NCBI RefSeq assembly: GCF_041052385.1
Contig: NZ_CP163439.1
Span: 1,725,001-1,789,000 of the forward strand
Reading direction: 5' to 3'
DNA from: Streptomyces sp. R28
Lineage (GTDB): Bacteria; Actinomycetota; Actinomycetes; Streptomycetales; Streptomycetaceae
Length of the DNA: 64,000 bases
Positions within the stretch are counted from its first letter, which is position 1; each line of letters starts with the position of its first letter. Shown piece after piece: positions 54,266 through 62,615 of the stretch. A model generated the notes under the pieces. The model did no database searches and was not told the DNA's origin. It worked only from the letters and a program-made list of their open reading frames with translations. A program made the position numbers and the translations under genes.

Positions 54266-55090
54266 TTACGACTGGGGCGGCCGCGACGGGGCCGACGGCG
54301 ATGCCTTCGTGCGGGCCATCAGCTTGCCGACCCGCTCCCGCGCTCCCCACGAGGTGACCCGCCACAGCGCCTCGACCAGGATGTCGCGGCTCATCTTCGA
54401 GTCACCGAGCTCCCGCTCGACGAAGGTGATCGGCACCTCGACGACATGGAAGCCGGCCTTGACCGCGCGGCGGGCGAGGTCGACCTGGAAGCAGTAGCCC
54501 TGGGAGGCTACGTCGTCCAGGCCGAGGCCCTCCAGGGTCTCGCGGCGGAAGGCGCGGTAGCCGCCGGTGATGTCACGCAGCGGGAGATCCAGGGCGAGAC
54601 GGGAGTAGAGGCTGCCGCCACGGGAGATGAACTCGCGGGACTTCGGCCAGTTCACGACCCGGCCACCGGGTACCCAGCGGGAGCCGAGGACCAGGTCGGC
54701 CCCCTTGAGGGCGGTCAGCAGGCGGGGCAGTTCCTCGGGCTGGTGGGAGCCGTCGGCGTCCATCTCGATCAGGACGCCGTACCCCTTCTCGATGCCCCAG
54801 CGGAAGCCGGCGAGGTAAGCGGCGCCGAGGCCCTCCTTGCCCTTGCGGTGCAGGACCTGGACGTGATCGTCCTCGACGGTCAGTTCGTCGGCGAGCTTGC
54901 CGGTGCCGTCGGGGCTGTTGTCGTCGGCCACGAGCACGTGCGCCTCGGGGACCGCCTCGCGGACCCGGCCGACGATCGACTTGATGTTCTCCGCCTCGTT
55001 GTAGGTCGGAATGATCACCAACGCCGTGCCGAGCGGGCCGAACTGCTTCCCCCGGTCCTGTGCCGCGCGGGTCCCGTCGCCGTCGTTCAC
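54266..55090 (-). CDS. ppm1: Polyprenol-monophosphomannose synthase (GT2)
   Basis: A 274-residue GT2 enzyme that moves mannose from GDP-mannose to polyprenol phosphate, the donor for protein O-mannosylation and cell-wall glycans in actinobacteria. Motifs are ALVIIPTYNEAENIKSIVGR, VADDNSPDGTG, EMDADGSHQPEELPRL (the DxD-type metal site) and RDITGGYRAFRRETL. It lacks the C-terminal membrane domain, which in actinobacteria may be a separate protein. GTG 55090 with AAGGGG upstream is the start. Confidence 0.92.
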   Translation of the reverse strand: MNDGDGTRAAQDRGKQFGPLGTALVIIPTYNEAENIKSIVGRVREAVPEAHVLVADDNSPDGTGKLADELTVEDDHVQVLHRKGKEGLGAAYLAGFRWGIEKGYGVLIEMDADGSHQPEELPRLLTALKGADLVLGSRWVPGGRVVNWPKSREFISRGGSLYSRLALDLPLRDITGGYRAFRRETLEGLGLDDVASQGYCFQVDLARRAVKAGFHVVEVPITFVERELGDSKMSRDILVEALWRVTSWGARERVGKLMARTKASPSAPSRPPQS

Positions 55091-55650
55091 TGCTGCCCCT
55101 TCATGTCCGTACGCAGACGTCCACCATAGTCGTCGCGGCCTGCGCTGACGTGACAGCACGTTCGAATGGTGGTGTCGATTCCACAAGAGCGGGGTAAGTA
55201 CAGGTTTTCGTGTGAAGCGGCGCCGACTCGCGCCTTCTGCTGCGGATGGGGGCCCGGCGCCCTTCGGGCCGACCTGGGACCCGCTGGCTGCGGGTCGACC
55301 GAAAGCCGTTGTCTACTGAGCGCCCGGGCCCCACCCGGGTCACACCTCCCCGACCGGCCGGAACGTTCCGTCGTCGCCGCGCGAGCGCTGAGCCTGGCTC
55401 CCAGTGGCGGTGCCCCGGTGCGGCACACCGTCCCTGACCCAGCGGCTTTGCGACGGGTTCGGGGAAGTTCCGCGGTTCCCCGGTCGGGCGTCCGGTGGTG
55501 GACTCGGCCGAACCTATCGGCCCCGGGCCTCCGCCTGTCAACAGCCGTTTGACCTGCGGTTATCCGCTAGATCCCCTGGTCAGCGCGGAGGATGCGCAGG
55601 TCGCACGACGGGGTGGTGCGGACCGATCGGGTTCGCGCCACCCCGGGAGA
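55091..55650. other. Gene-free stretch of 560 bases
   Basis: Between ppm1 and the amidohydrolase gene on the same strand. The several open frames have Arg/Pro/Ser-rich shadow composition and no ribosome sites. No tRNA fold was found by eye. It should contain the ppm1 promoter. Confidence 0.5.
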
Positions 55651-57255
55651 TCACTCGCCCGGCCGTACGAAGACCGTTCGTCCGCCCACCACCGTGCGCA
55701 GGCAGACCGGGAGCGTGCGGCCCGGGGTCAGGTCGGGCAGTCCGGGGGTGCCGGAGCGGGGGTCGGTGGACCAGCGCGCGACCCGGTCGTCGGGGGCCTG
55801 GACCACCAGTTCCTCGGTGCGCCACACCGCGTAGTCGGCGGGCGCGCCCGGCACCAGGACGCCCGCGTCGTCCCGCCCGATCGCCCGCCATCCACCCCGC
55901 GTGTGCGCCGTGAACGCGGCCCGCACGGACACGCGGTGCTCCGGCGTGTGATGGAAGGCCGCGGCGCGGACCGTGCCCCAGGGGTCGAGGGGCGTGACGG
56001 GGCTGTCGGAGCCGAAGGCGAGCGGGACGCCGCCGCGCAGCAGGGCCGCGAAGGGGTTGAGGGAACGGGCGCGTTCGGCACCCAGGCGCTGGACGTACAT
56101 GCCGTCCACGCCGCCCCACAGCGCGTCGAAGGCGGGCTGGACCGAGGCGGTCAGGCCCAGCTCGGCGAATGCGGCGACGGTGTCCGGCGTGAGCATCTCG
56201 GCGTGCTCCACACGGTGGCGGGCGGCGCGGATGCGGGCGAGGCCGAGCTTCTCGGCGGCGGCGCGCACGCCTTCCACGACGGCGCTCACGGCGGCGTCGC
56301 CGATCGCGTGGAAGCCCGCCTGGAGGCCGGCCTCGGTGCAGGCGGTGACGTGGGCGGCGACGGCGGCCGCGTCCAGGTAGGCGGTGCCGGTGTGGGCGGC
56401 GTCGGCGTACGGCTGGTGCAGACAGGCGGTGTGCGAGCCGAGGGAGCCGTCGACGAAGAGGTCGCCGGCCGCGCCGATCGCGCCCAGCTCCCGCGCCTTG
56501 CTCACATCCTGCTCCGCCCAGTAACCGACGACCCGGGGGCCTGCCTCCTCGGCGGCGAGCCGCAGCAGGCCGGTGAAGTCGTCCTCGGAGGAGATGTCGG
56601 GCCCGCCGCACTCGTGGACGGAGCCGATGCCGAGGGAGGCGGCGTGGGCCAGGGCGGCGCGCTGGGCCTCGGTGCGCTGGGCGGGGGTGATCGCGCTCAG
56701 CGCGGTGGCGCGTACGGCGTGGTGGGCGCCTGCGACGAGCGGGGCGTCCCCTGCATCGAGGCGCCCCGGCGTCATCTCCAGCAGAGCCGTGGTGACGACC
56801 GCCGAGTGGACGTCGATGCGGGAGAGGTAGAGAGGGCGGCCGCCGGTGGCCTCGTCGAGTTCGGCGCGCGTCGGTGGGCGGCCGCCGGGCCAGCGGGAGG
56901 CGTCCCAGCCGTGGCCGAGGAGGACGTGGTCGTGCGGGCGGGTGGCGGCGAAGTCCCGTACGAGAGCGAGAGCCGCCTCCAGGGAGGGGGCCTCGGACAG
57001 GTCGAGGCCGGTCAGGGCGAGGCCCGTGGCGGTGGTGTGCACATGGGCGTCGGTGAACGCCGGCGTGACCAGGGCACCGTCCAGATCGACGACCTCGTCC
57101 ACACCGTCCGCGAAGGCGTCGGCGGCCCCCTCGGACCCGACCCAGGCAACCTGCCCGCGCTCCACGACCATCGCGGTGGCGAAGGGGTCGGCGGGGCTGT
57201 GAACTTCTCCGCGACGGAGAAGGACGGTCTTCGGCTGGGCGCTGCTCTCACTCAT
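55651..57255 (-). CDS. Amidohydrolase of the YtcJ type
   Basis: A 534-residue metal-dependent amidohydrolase of the YtcJ/AepA group. The first metal motif is FTDAHVHTTATG near residue 70, HAIGDAAV and RVEHAEML give two more His ligands, and GSDSPVTPLDPWGTVRAA carries the catalytic Asp. No signal peptide, so cytosolic. The family has varied, mostly unknown substrates (N-substituted amides). The Lrp/AsnC gene lies 96 bases upstream on the same strand and may regulate it. Confidence 0.9.
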   Translation of the reverse strand: MSESSAQPKTVLLRRGEVHSPADPFATAMVVERGQVAWVGSEGAADAFADGVDEVVDLDGALVTPAFTDAHVHTTATGLALTGLDLSEAPSLEAALALVRDFAATRPHDHVLLGHGWDASRWPGGRPPTRAELDEATGGRPLYLSRIDVHSAVVTTALLEMTPGRLDAGDAPLVAGAHHAVRATALSAITPAQRTEAQRAALAHAASLGIGSVHECGGPDISSEDDFTGLLRLAAEEAGPRVVGYWAEQDVSKARELGAIGAAGDLFVDGSLGSHTACLHQPYADAAHTGTAYLDAAAVAAHVTACTEAGLQAGFHAIGDAAVSAVVEGVRAAAEKLGLARIRAARHRVEHAEMLTPDTVAAFAELGLTASVQPAFDALWGGVDGMYVQRLGAERARSLNPFAALLRGGVPLAFGSDSPVTPLDPWGTVRAAAFHHTPEHRVSVRAAFTAHTRGGWRAIGRDDAGVLVPGAPADYAVWRTEELVVQAPDDRVARWSTDPRSGTPGLPDLTPGRTLPVCLRTVVGGRTVFVRPGE

Positions 57256-57351
57256 GGAGACCAGTCTCGCGCCTCACTCCAGCTGCTCTGGACTGGGGGC
57301 CTCCTCAACGCCGCCACGCCAATACCCCCACGCCTATAGGCTCCGCGGCGC

Positions 57352-57792
57352 TCAGACCCGCGGCGGCCGCGCCTCATACGGCGTGGACAACACCACCGTC
57401 GTCCGAGTCGACACCCCCGCCAGCGAACGCAGCCGAGCGAGCAGTTCCTCCAACTCGTGCGGCGTGGCCACCCGCACCTTGAGGATGTAGTTCTCGTCGC
57501 CCGCGACGCTGTGGCAAGCCTCGATCTCGGGCACGCCGGCCAGCCGGTCCGCGATGTCGTCCGGGGCACTGGGGTCGAACGGCTTCACCGAGATGAACGC
57601 GGTCATGGGCAGCCCCACGGCCTCGGGGTCGACGACCGCGGCGTAGCCACGGATGACACCACGCTGCTCCAGTCGGCGCACCCGCTGGTGCACGGCCGAC
57701 GTGGACAGCCCCGTGGCCTTGCCCAGATCGGTGTAACTCATCCGCCCGTCCTTGACGAGCAGCTGCACGATTTGTCGGTCCAGCTCCTCCAT
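57352..57792 (-). CDS. Lrp/AsnC-family transcriptional regulator
   Basis: A 146-residue feast/famine regulator. The helix-turn-helix (about 1-55) reads LDRQIVQLLVKDGRMSYTDL followed by GLSTSAVHQRVRRLEQRGVI. The ligand-binding RAM domain (about 65-140) includes VPEIEACHSVAGDENYILKV and ends in TTVVLSTPYE. It probably senses an amino acid. The start ATG is preceded by weak GAG-rich sequence. Confidence 0.94.
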   Translation of the reverse strand: MEELDRQIVQLLVKDGRMSYTDLGKATGLSTSAVHQRVRRLEQRGVIRGYAAVVDPEAVGLPMTAFISVKPFDPSAPDDIADRLAGVPEIEACHSVAGDENYILKVRVATPHELEELLARLRSLAGVSTRTTVVLSTPYEARPPRV

Positions 57793-58059
57793 GACGCAGA
57801 ACCTACAGTGCGGTTGATCTCCTCGGATACCTGAGCAGCCCAGGTCATGCCCGGTTTGTGATGTGGCCGAGAGGCAGCTGTGGGCCGACTGAGGGACAAA
57901 CCGGCCGCGCCGGGCACCTGCGGGCGGCATGTGACGAACGCCACAGGCCTCGAACAGGCTCCGTGATGTTCTCGTGATTACCGCCGAGACCGGGCGGGCA
58001 GTGCTTGCTGTGGTCGAGGCCGCAGTGCCTTCACGGCCCAGCCCGAGGGGGAGAAATCC
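57793..58059. promoter_or_regulatory. Divergent promoter region of lrp-like gene and a DUF protein
   Basis: 267 bases holding both promoters. AGGGGGAG lies about eight bases before the ATG at 58060. I see no distinct Lrp box. Confidence 0.4.
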
Positions 58060-58497
58060 ATGCAGAGTCTTAAGCGCCCTGGTCGTACCGCACCCAAGCG
58101 GCTCCAGCCGGTCGTCGAGCCCGCTCCGGAGGGCGTCGAACCGGACGCCTTCGACGAGGAAGAGCTCGACGCGTACGACACCTTCGAGATGTACCGGGTG
58201 ATCTGCCCGGACTGCGCGCAGCCCATCGCCCTGCTGGCGGACGAGGAGGTCCTGCCGGAGCACGCGCTGTGCGCCTCGCCGTGGAACCCGTTCGGCCTCA
58301 CGGTCTGTGCCGGTACGGGCCGCATGGCCGCCGAGGCCCGCTCGGCCGACGAGTCGACGGAGCCTCAGGAGCAGGACACCGCCCTCCTGTTGACGCTCCC
58401 TCAGGGGCTCGACTGGCGGACCCAGCCCTTCTCGCACGTCGGCGGCCCGGGCTCGCGCCCCATCAGGGTCCCGGTCATGCGGCGGCAGGCCGCCTGA
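58060..58497 (+). CDS. Conserved Streptomyces hypothetical with a Cys pair
   Basis: A 145-residue acidic cytosolic protein I do not recognise by function. It opens with a basic segment (LKRPGRTAPKRLQP), then DEEELDAYDTFEMYRVICPDC, and has Cys residues at CPDC, CAS and CAG that could bind zinc. Strong ribosome site and good codon use support it as real. Divergent from the Lrp-like gene and convergent with the phosphotransferase gene. Confidence 0.75.
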   Translation: MQSLKRPGRTAPKRLQPVVEPAPEGVEPDAFDEEELDAYDTFEMYRVICPDCAQPIALLADEEVLPEHALCASPWNPFGLTVCAGTGRMAAEARSADESTEPQEQDTALLLTLPQGLDWRTQPFSHVGGPGSRPIRVPVMRRQAA

Positions 58498-58513
58498 GCG
58501 CACAGCGCCGGCG

Positions 58514-59650
58514 TCACGTCGCTCGATCCCAGTAGCTGCCCTGCACCATGGCTCGCAGGCTGCCGTGGTGCAGGATCAGTGTGTCCGCCTCCGCCGGTAC
58601 GGCGACTTCGCCGAAGTGGGCCTGGCGGTAGGCGATGCGCAGCATGACGACGGCGTGCCGCAGCGCGGCGTAGAGCGTGTAGAAGTCCATGTCACGCGGG
58701 GTGTGACCGGTGAGGTCGGCATAGCGGGCCTCGATCCGGTCCCGGCGCAGGAAGTCCGGCAGCCCGCGCTGCCCGAAGGCGACCGTCAGGTCCTGGAAGA
58801 AGCGGTGCAGATAGACGGTCCAGCCGAGGTCGACCTCGCGCGGGGCGAGTGCCGCCATCTCCCAGTCGAGGACGGCCGCGGGTTCGAAACCGTCGTAGAC
58901 GACGTTCCCGATGCGCGCGTCGCCCCAGTTGAGTACCGGCGTGCCCGGGTCGTGGGGCCAGAGCTCCTCCAGGCGGTCGAACGCGTCCTCGATGAGCGGT
59001 GAGCGGGCGAGTCCGTCAACCACCCATTCGTAGTACGCGCGTTGCGCCGTGACATGACGACGCAGTGCGTCACCTTCACCTGGAAGGGCGAGGAACTGAG
59101 CGTCCCCGGCCGGTACTTGGTCGTGCAGCCGGCCCAGCAGGGCGATCGTCGCGGCCTCGAGGTGCTCGCGTTCCTCGTCGCTCGCCGCGTGCAGCCAGTT
59201 GCCCTCGTAGGTGTACGGCATGACGTCCGGCGGCACCCGCCCCTCGACTCGCTCCATGACGAAGAAGGGCGCCCCCAGCGGGCCGGGATCCTCCTCCAGC
59301 CACAGGACCTTCGGCACGGGGAGGTCGGACCGGTCGGCGACCAGTCGCATCGTGCGGTACTGGCGGGCCATGTCGTACACCGGGAACACCGTGTACGCCG
59401 CCGGGTCCGCCGCTAGCCGCAACGCGCAGGCGTGGACGGCGGGTTCGAGGTGTCCGGCACCCGGGCCCGCAGCGCCTTCCGGCTGCTCGATGCCGAAGAG
59501 CAGGGTCTCGCTGGACATGCCGTTCGACGCGGGGACGGTGACGTCGACCGCCCTGGCGCCGGGCAGCCGCATGTCGAGCCAGGCGGTGAGGCGGTGGGCG
59601 AGCTCGTCCGGATCGCGTGTCGTCGTGCGGGGGCGGGGTGCCGCGGTCAT
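58514..59650 (-). CDS. Phosphotransferase of the aminoglycoside-phosphotransferase/choline-kinase superfamily
   Basis: A 378-residue kinase-fold protein. The catalytic loop is LNWGDARIGNVVYDG (Asp and Asn present; Trp where His is common) and the metal loop is VLDWEMAALAPREVDLGW. The nucleotide-binding lobe contains PFFVMERVEGRVPPDV. Members near acyl-CoA dehydrogenases resemble the human ACAD10/11 kinase domain, so lipid or hydroxy-acyl-CoA phosphorylation is more likely than drug resistance. Start ATG 59650 has GGGAG upstream; it follows the 369-residue hypothetical gene by 13 bases. Confidence 0.88.
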   Translation of the reverse strand: MTAAPRPRTTTRDPDELAHRLTAWLDMRLPGARAVDVTVPASNGMSSETLLFGIEQPEGAAGPGAGHLEPAVHACALRLAADPAAYTVFPVYDMARQYRTMRLVADRSDLPVPKVLWLEEDPGPLGAPFFVMERVEGRVPPDVMPYTYEGNWLHAASDEEREHLEAATIALLGRLHDQVPAGDAQFLALPGEGDALRRHVTAQRAYYEWVVDGLARSPLIEDAFDRLEELWPHDPGTPVLNWGDARIGNVVYDGFEPAAVLDWEMAALAPREVDLGWTVYLHRFFQDLTVAFGQRGLPDFLRRDRIEARYADLTGHTPRDMDFYTLYAALRHAVVMLRIAYRQAHFGEVAVPAEADTLILHHGSLRAMVQGSYWDRAT

Positions 59651-59663
59651 GGGGTCAACTCCC

Positions 59664-60773
59664 TTACGGTGCGACCGAGTCGAAGCCGGTGAACCCGCTC
59701 GGGTCGTGCCGCCCGAACGAGCCGTGCTCGAAGATGCCGTGGCCGACCCGGCCGTCCAGCCGGAAGCGCGCGGCGTGGTCGGTGACTCCGTAGGCGGCGA
59801 GGGGATGGGCGGTGGGGTCACAGAGGTCGTAGGTATGGCGGTCGGTCCAGCCGCGCCCCTGCCAGGTGCCGTGCTGCCACTCGTCGGCGGGCGGGTAGCC
59901 GGCGCCGATGGCCAGGGGGGACGAGGTCAGGATCTCCACCTCCAGCTCCTGGGGCTTGCGTACGTCGCCGAGGTGGACGAGGGCGCGTTCGGGATGACGG
60001 GTGCCCGCGCGGTAGGCGATCTCGGCCTGGGGCCAACCGAGTTGGCGGTCGCGGTGGCCGGGGCTGACCAGCGTCGCCTCACTGAGCGAGCGGTATCCGT
60101 CCGCGTCCTCCTGGACGATCACCATCAGGAAGCGGTCCTCGAAGCGCACCGGGCACCAGATCCAGTGGAACCCCTCGGTCGGATGCTCCTCGGCGAAACG
60201 CCCGCCCTCCTCCCCCGGTATGGGGCGCACGCCCCAGCTGCGGTCGCGGGTGCCGGTCCACTCGGCAGGGGTGACGAGGAACTCCGCACCTCCCGCGCGC
60301 ACGACACCCGCCACGCCACCCGCCTGCACGAAGCGACGCCCTTCGAGGCTGAGCCGGTCACCGCGTCGCTGCAGATGGTGGGGTTCCCAGAGGGCGGGGA
60401 AGTCGGCGGTCCAGGTGATGTCGTACGACAACTCCTCGTCGTCGCACGTCAGGCGCAGCCGTCGCAGCGGCTCCTCGACCTCGATGCGCAGCGGCCCGAC
60501 GGCGAGCCGCATCCGGTCCTCGCCGAGCGCGTCCGACGCCCGGACCGCGTGCAGGGTGTCCCCGACCCGCAGGGTCGCGTAGGCGTCGATCACCCCGACG
60601 TTCGGGTACACCCCGAGGCCGAGGATCAGCAGAGCGCGCCCCTGGTGGTCGAGGACGTGGAAGATGCAGCGGTCGTAGGCGTTCCGGTCGCTGGTCGCGA
60701 CGTACTTCATGGACAGGGGCACCTGGTGCACCGGGTACTCGTCGAGCGGTACCGGGCGGTCGTCGTCGGCCAC
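59664..60773 (-). CDS. Conserved hypothetical protein paired with the phosphotransferase
   Basis: A 369-residue soluble protein, rich in beta strands and Trp (LWEPHHLQRRGDRLSLEGRR, FHWIWCPVRFEDRFLMVIVQ, RVGHGIFEHGSFGRHDPSGF). It may have a lipocalin or carotenoid 1,2-hydratase/AttH-like double-barrel fold, but I cannot confirm this. GTG 60773 has GGGAGG at good spacing. It is cotranscribed with the phosphotransferase gene, probably from a promoter overlapping the 60799-60815 dyad. Confidence 0.8.
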   Translation of the reverse strand: MADDDRPVPLDEYPVHQVPLSMKYVATSDRNAYDRCIFHVLDHQGRALLILGLGVYPNVGVIDAYATLRVGDTLHAVRASDALGEDRMRLAVGPLRIEVEEPLRRLRLTCDDEELSYDITWTADFPALWEPHHLQRRGDRLSLEGRRFVQAGGVAGVVRAGGAEFLVTPAEWTGTRDRSWGVRPIPGEEGGRFAEEHPTEGFHWIWCPVRFEDRFLMVIVQEDADGYRSLSEATLVSPGHRDRQLGWPQAEIAYRAGTRHPERALVHLGDVRKPQELEVEILTSSPLAIGAGYPPADEWQHGTWQGRGWTDRHTYDLCDPTAHPLAAYGVTDHAARFRLDGRVGHGIFEHGSFGRHDPSGFTGFDSVAP

Positions 60774-60798
60774 GGCAAGCCTCCCTGAATACGGGTGG

Positions 60799-60815
60799 CC
60801 TGACGGTACGTCAGG
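60799..60815. promoter_or_regulatory. TetR-style dyad upstream of the hypothetical/phosphotransferase operon
   Basis: CCTGACG-GTA-CGTCAGG is a perfect 7-base inverted repeat 26 bases before the start codon at 60773, placed where it would block the promoter. TGACG/CGTCA dyads are typical of TetR-family operators. No tetR gene is in the neighbourhood. Confidence 0.65.
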
Positions 60816-60912
60816 TAGCGTGACCTGACCAGAGAGGGAGCCGGACGTCCGTGAACTCACGCCCGATTTGGGCTGGCGGTGACTTGTCCCCCCGCCTCCG
60901 CGTTGCCCTGGT

Positions 60913-61161
60913 ATGCCCCCCACCTATTCGGCGACCGGGTCTCAGCGCCGCATCTTCGTTCCGCGGCCCGCAGGGACGCTTCCGCCGGCGCCTCCGCAGC
61001 AGCCGGATCCGCCCATCTACCGCGAGCTGATGCGCACCTGGGCCGACCGTGGCCGCACCCTGCCCGGGCGCCACGACCCGGAGTGGATCCGGCTCGCGGC
61101 GCCGCAGGTCAAGCACGGCCAGTTCAGCGTCCCTCGGGACCTGCTAGGTGACGGGCGATGA
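60913..61161 (+). CDS. Small conserved-looking hypothetical protein
   Basis: An 82-residue protein, MPPTYSATGSQRRIFVPRPA and onward, Pro-rich at the start and helical later (PIYRELMRTWADRGRTLPGR). Third-position G/C use is like that of real genes, which favours it. Its 3' end overlaps the convergent acyl-CoA dehydrogenase gene by 38 bases. No ribosome site is strong, and function is unknown. Confidence 0.5.
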   Translation: MPPTYSATGSQRRIFVPRPAGTLPPAPPQQPDPPIYRELMRTWADRGRTLPGRHDPEWIRLAAPQVKHGQFSVPRDLLGDGR

Positions 61162-62296
61162 CCATCCGCTGAATCTGGTTCGTGCCCTCGACGATCTGCA
61201 GGACCTTGGCCTCACGCATGAAGCGCTCGGCCGGGAAGTCCGCGGTGTAGCCGTACCCGCCGAGGATCTGCACGGCGTCGGTGGTGACCTTCATCGCCGT
61301 GTCGGTGCAGTGCAGCTTGGCCATCGCCGCCTGCTTGGCGAACGGCCGGCCCGCGTCCCGCAGCCGTGCCGCCGCCAGATACAGCGCACGGCCCGCTTCG
61401 ATCTGCGTCGCCATGTCGGCGAGCATGAAGCGCAGGCCCTGGAAGTCGGCGATGGGCTTGCCGAACTGCCGTCGCTCGGTCGCGTACGCCACCGCCTCGT
61501 CCAGCGCGGCCTGCGCCACGCCGATCGCACAGGCCGCGATGCCGAGCCGACCGGAGTCGAGCGCGGACAGGGCGATCGCGAAGCCCTGGCCCTCGTCGCC
61601 GATGCGTCGCTCGCCGGAGACCCGGACGCCGTCGAAGTGGACCTGAGCCGTGGGCGAGCCCTTCATGCCCATCTTCTTCTCGGGCGCCGCCGCACTCAGC
61701 CCCGCCGCGTCACCGGGCACCAGGAACGCGGTGATCCCGCGCGGTCCCTCCTCGCCGGTGCGCGCCATGACGGTGTAGAAGTCGGCGACGCCGCCATGAG
61801 TGATCCAGGCCTTGGTGCCGGTGATCACCCAGTCGTCGCCGTCCCGGACGGCCTTGGTGCGCAGCGAGGCCGCGTCCGATCCCGACGACGGCTCGGAGAG
61901 GCAGTACGCGCCGAGCAGCCCGCCGCCGAGCATCGCGGGCAGGTGCTCGACCTGCTGCTGCTTGCTGCCGTAGGCGGCAAGGGCGTACGAGGACAAGGTG
62001 TGCACGCTGACGCCGAGGCCGACGGTGAGGCGGACCGCGGCGAGCTCCTCGAGGACCTGGAGGTAGACCTCGTACGGCTGGTCGCCGCCGCCGTATTCGG
62101 AGTCGTACGGGAGGCCGAGCAGGCCGGACTGGGAGAGCAGGGTGAAGACCTCGCGCGGGAAGCGTCCGGCGTCCTCCTCCTCGGCCGCGTTCGGGGCGAT
62201 CTCGCGCTGCGCGATGTCGCGGACGAGCGAGATCAGATCCCGGGCCTCGTCCGTGGGCAGTTGACGGTCCACCGGCTGCGGGGCGCGGTCGGGCAT
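61124..62296 (-). CDS. Acyl-CoA dehydrogenase
   Basis: A 390-residue FAD enzyme that oxidises acyl-CoA to trans-2-enoyl-CoA and passes electrons to ETF. Signatures are AYCLSEPSSGSDAASLRTKA and the C-terminal QILGGYGYTADFPAERFMRE followed by VEGTNQIQRMVIARHL, whose Glu is the catalytic base. The start MPDRAPQPVDRQ is preferred to upstream ATGs that would add a low-complexity leader. Chain-length preference is unknown. The phosphotransferase pair nearby may act in the same pathway. Confidence 0.94.
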   Translation of the reverse strand: MPDRAPQPVDRQLPTDEARDLISLVRDIAQREIAPNAAEEEDAGRFPREVFTLLSQSGLLGLPYDSEYGGGDQPYEVYLQVLEELAAVRLTVGLGVSVHTLSSYALAAYGSKQQQVEHLPAMLGGGLLGAYCLSEPSSGSDAASLRTKAVRDGDDWVITGTKAWITHGGVADFYTVMARTGEEGPRGITAFLVPGDAAGLSAAAPEKKMGMKGSPTAQVHFDGVRVSGERRIGDEGQGFAIALSALDSGRLGIAACAIGVAQAALDEAVAYATERRQFGKPIADFQGLRFMLADMATQIEAGRALYLAAARLRDAGRPFAKQAAMAKLHCTDTAMKVTTDAVQILGGYGYTADFPAERFMREAKVLQIVEGTNQIQRMVIARHLAGPEGR

Positions 62297-62615
62297 GGCG
62301 ACGCTCTCCTCCCTTTCGGGAATCGGCGGTCGCACACCTTGGGTGGGGCGGCTCCGCCTGGTCTCTCGGGTCCTGGCCGATGCTCCACTCCCGGATCGCG
62401 GAAGCTGCTGACCAGCGGCTCTGCGGTGAGTATGCCCGATCGGGGACATCGAGTCACCAGTTAACGACCGCTTACTCCAAGAAACTTTCGCCCATCCGAA
62501 ATTGGTCCGAACCATTGACCAAGTGGTCTAGTCCTCCTACCGTTTCGGTCCAACGCTTCCCGCGTTCATGCCAATCGGCGTGCGATCCCCTCTGTCCCCC
62601 GCGAGGAGACACCCG
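62297..62615. promoter_or_regulatory. Divergent promoter region of the dehydrogenase and chitinase genes
   Basis: 319 bases, with a less G/C-rich stretch around 62440-62530 suited to a promoter. The chitinase side holds two DasR-like boxes, described separately. GCGAGGAGA lies about nine bases before the chitinase ATG. Confidence 0.6.
62501..62537 (+). promoter_or_regulatory. Two DasR-like boxes (dre) of the chitinase promoter
   Basis: ATTGGTCCGAACCATT at 62501-62516 and AGTGGTCTAGTCCTCC at 62522-62537 both match the DasR element (TGGTCTAGACCA core) in most positions. They also form the direct-repeat pair (TGGTC-type, 21 bases apart) known from Streptomyces chitinase promoters. Repression by DasR, lifted by glucosamine-6-phosphate, is inferred. 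Confidence 0.8.

Noticed and set aside
55091..55650. Possible tRNA or small gene in the 560-base gap
   Set aside because: No cloverleaf with a T-loop consensus was found by eye, and the open frames look like noise.
58514..59650. Aminoglycoside resistance kinase
   Set aside because: Only the superfamily fold is shared; context with an acyl-CoA dehydrogenase points to lipid metabolism.
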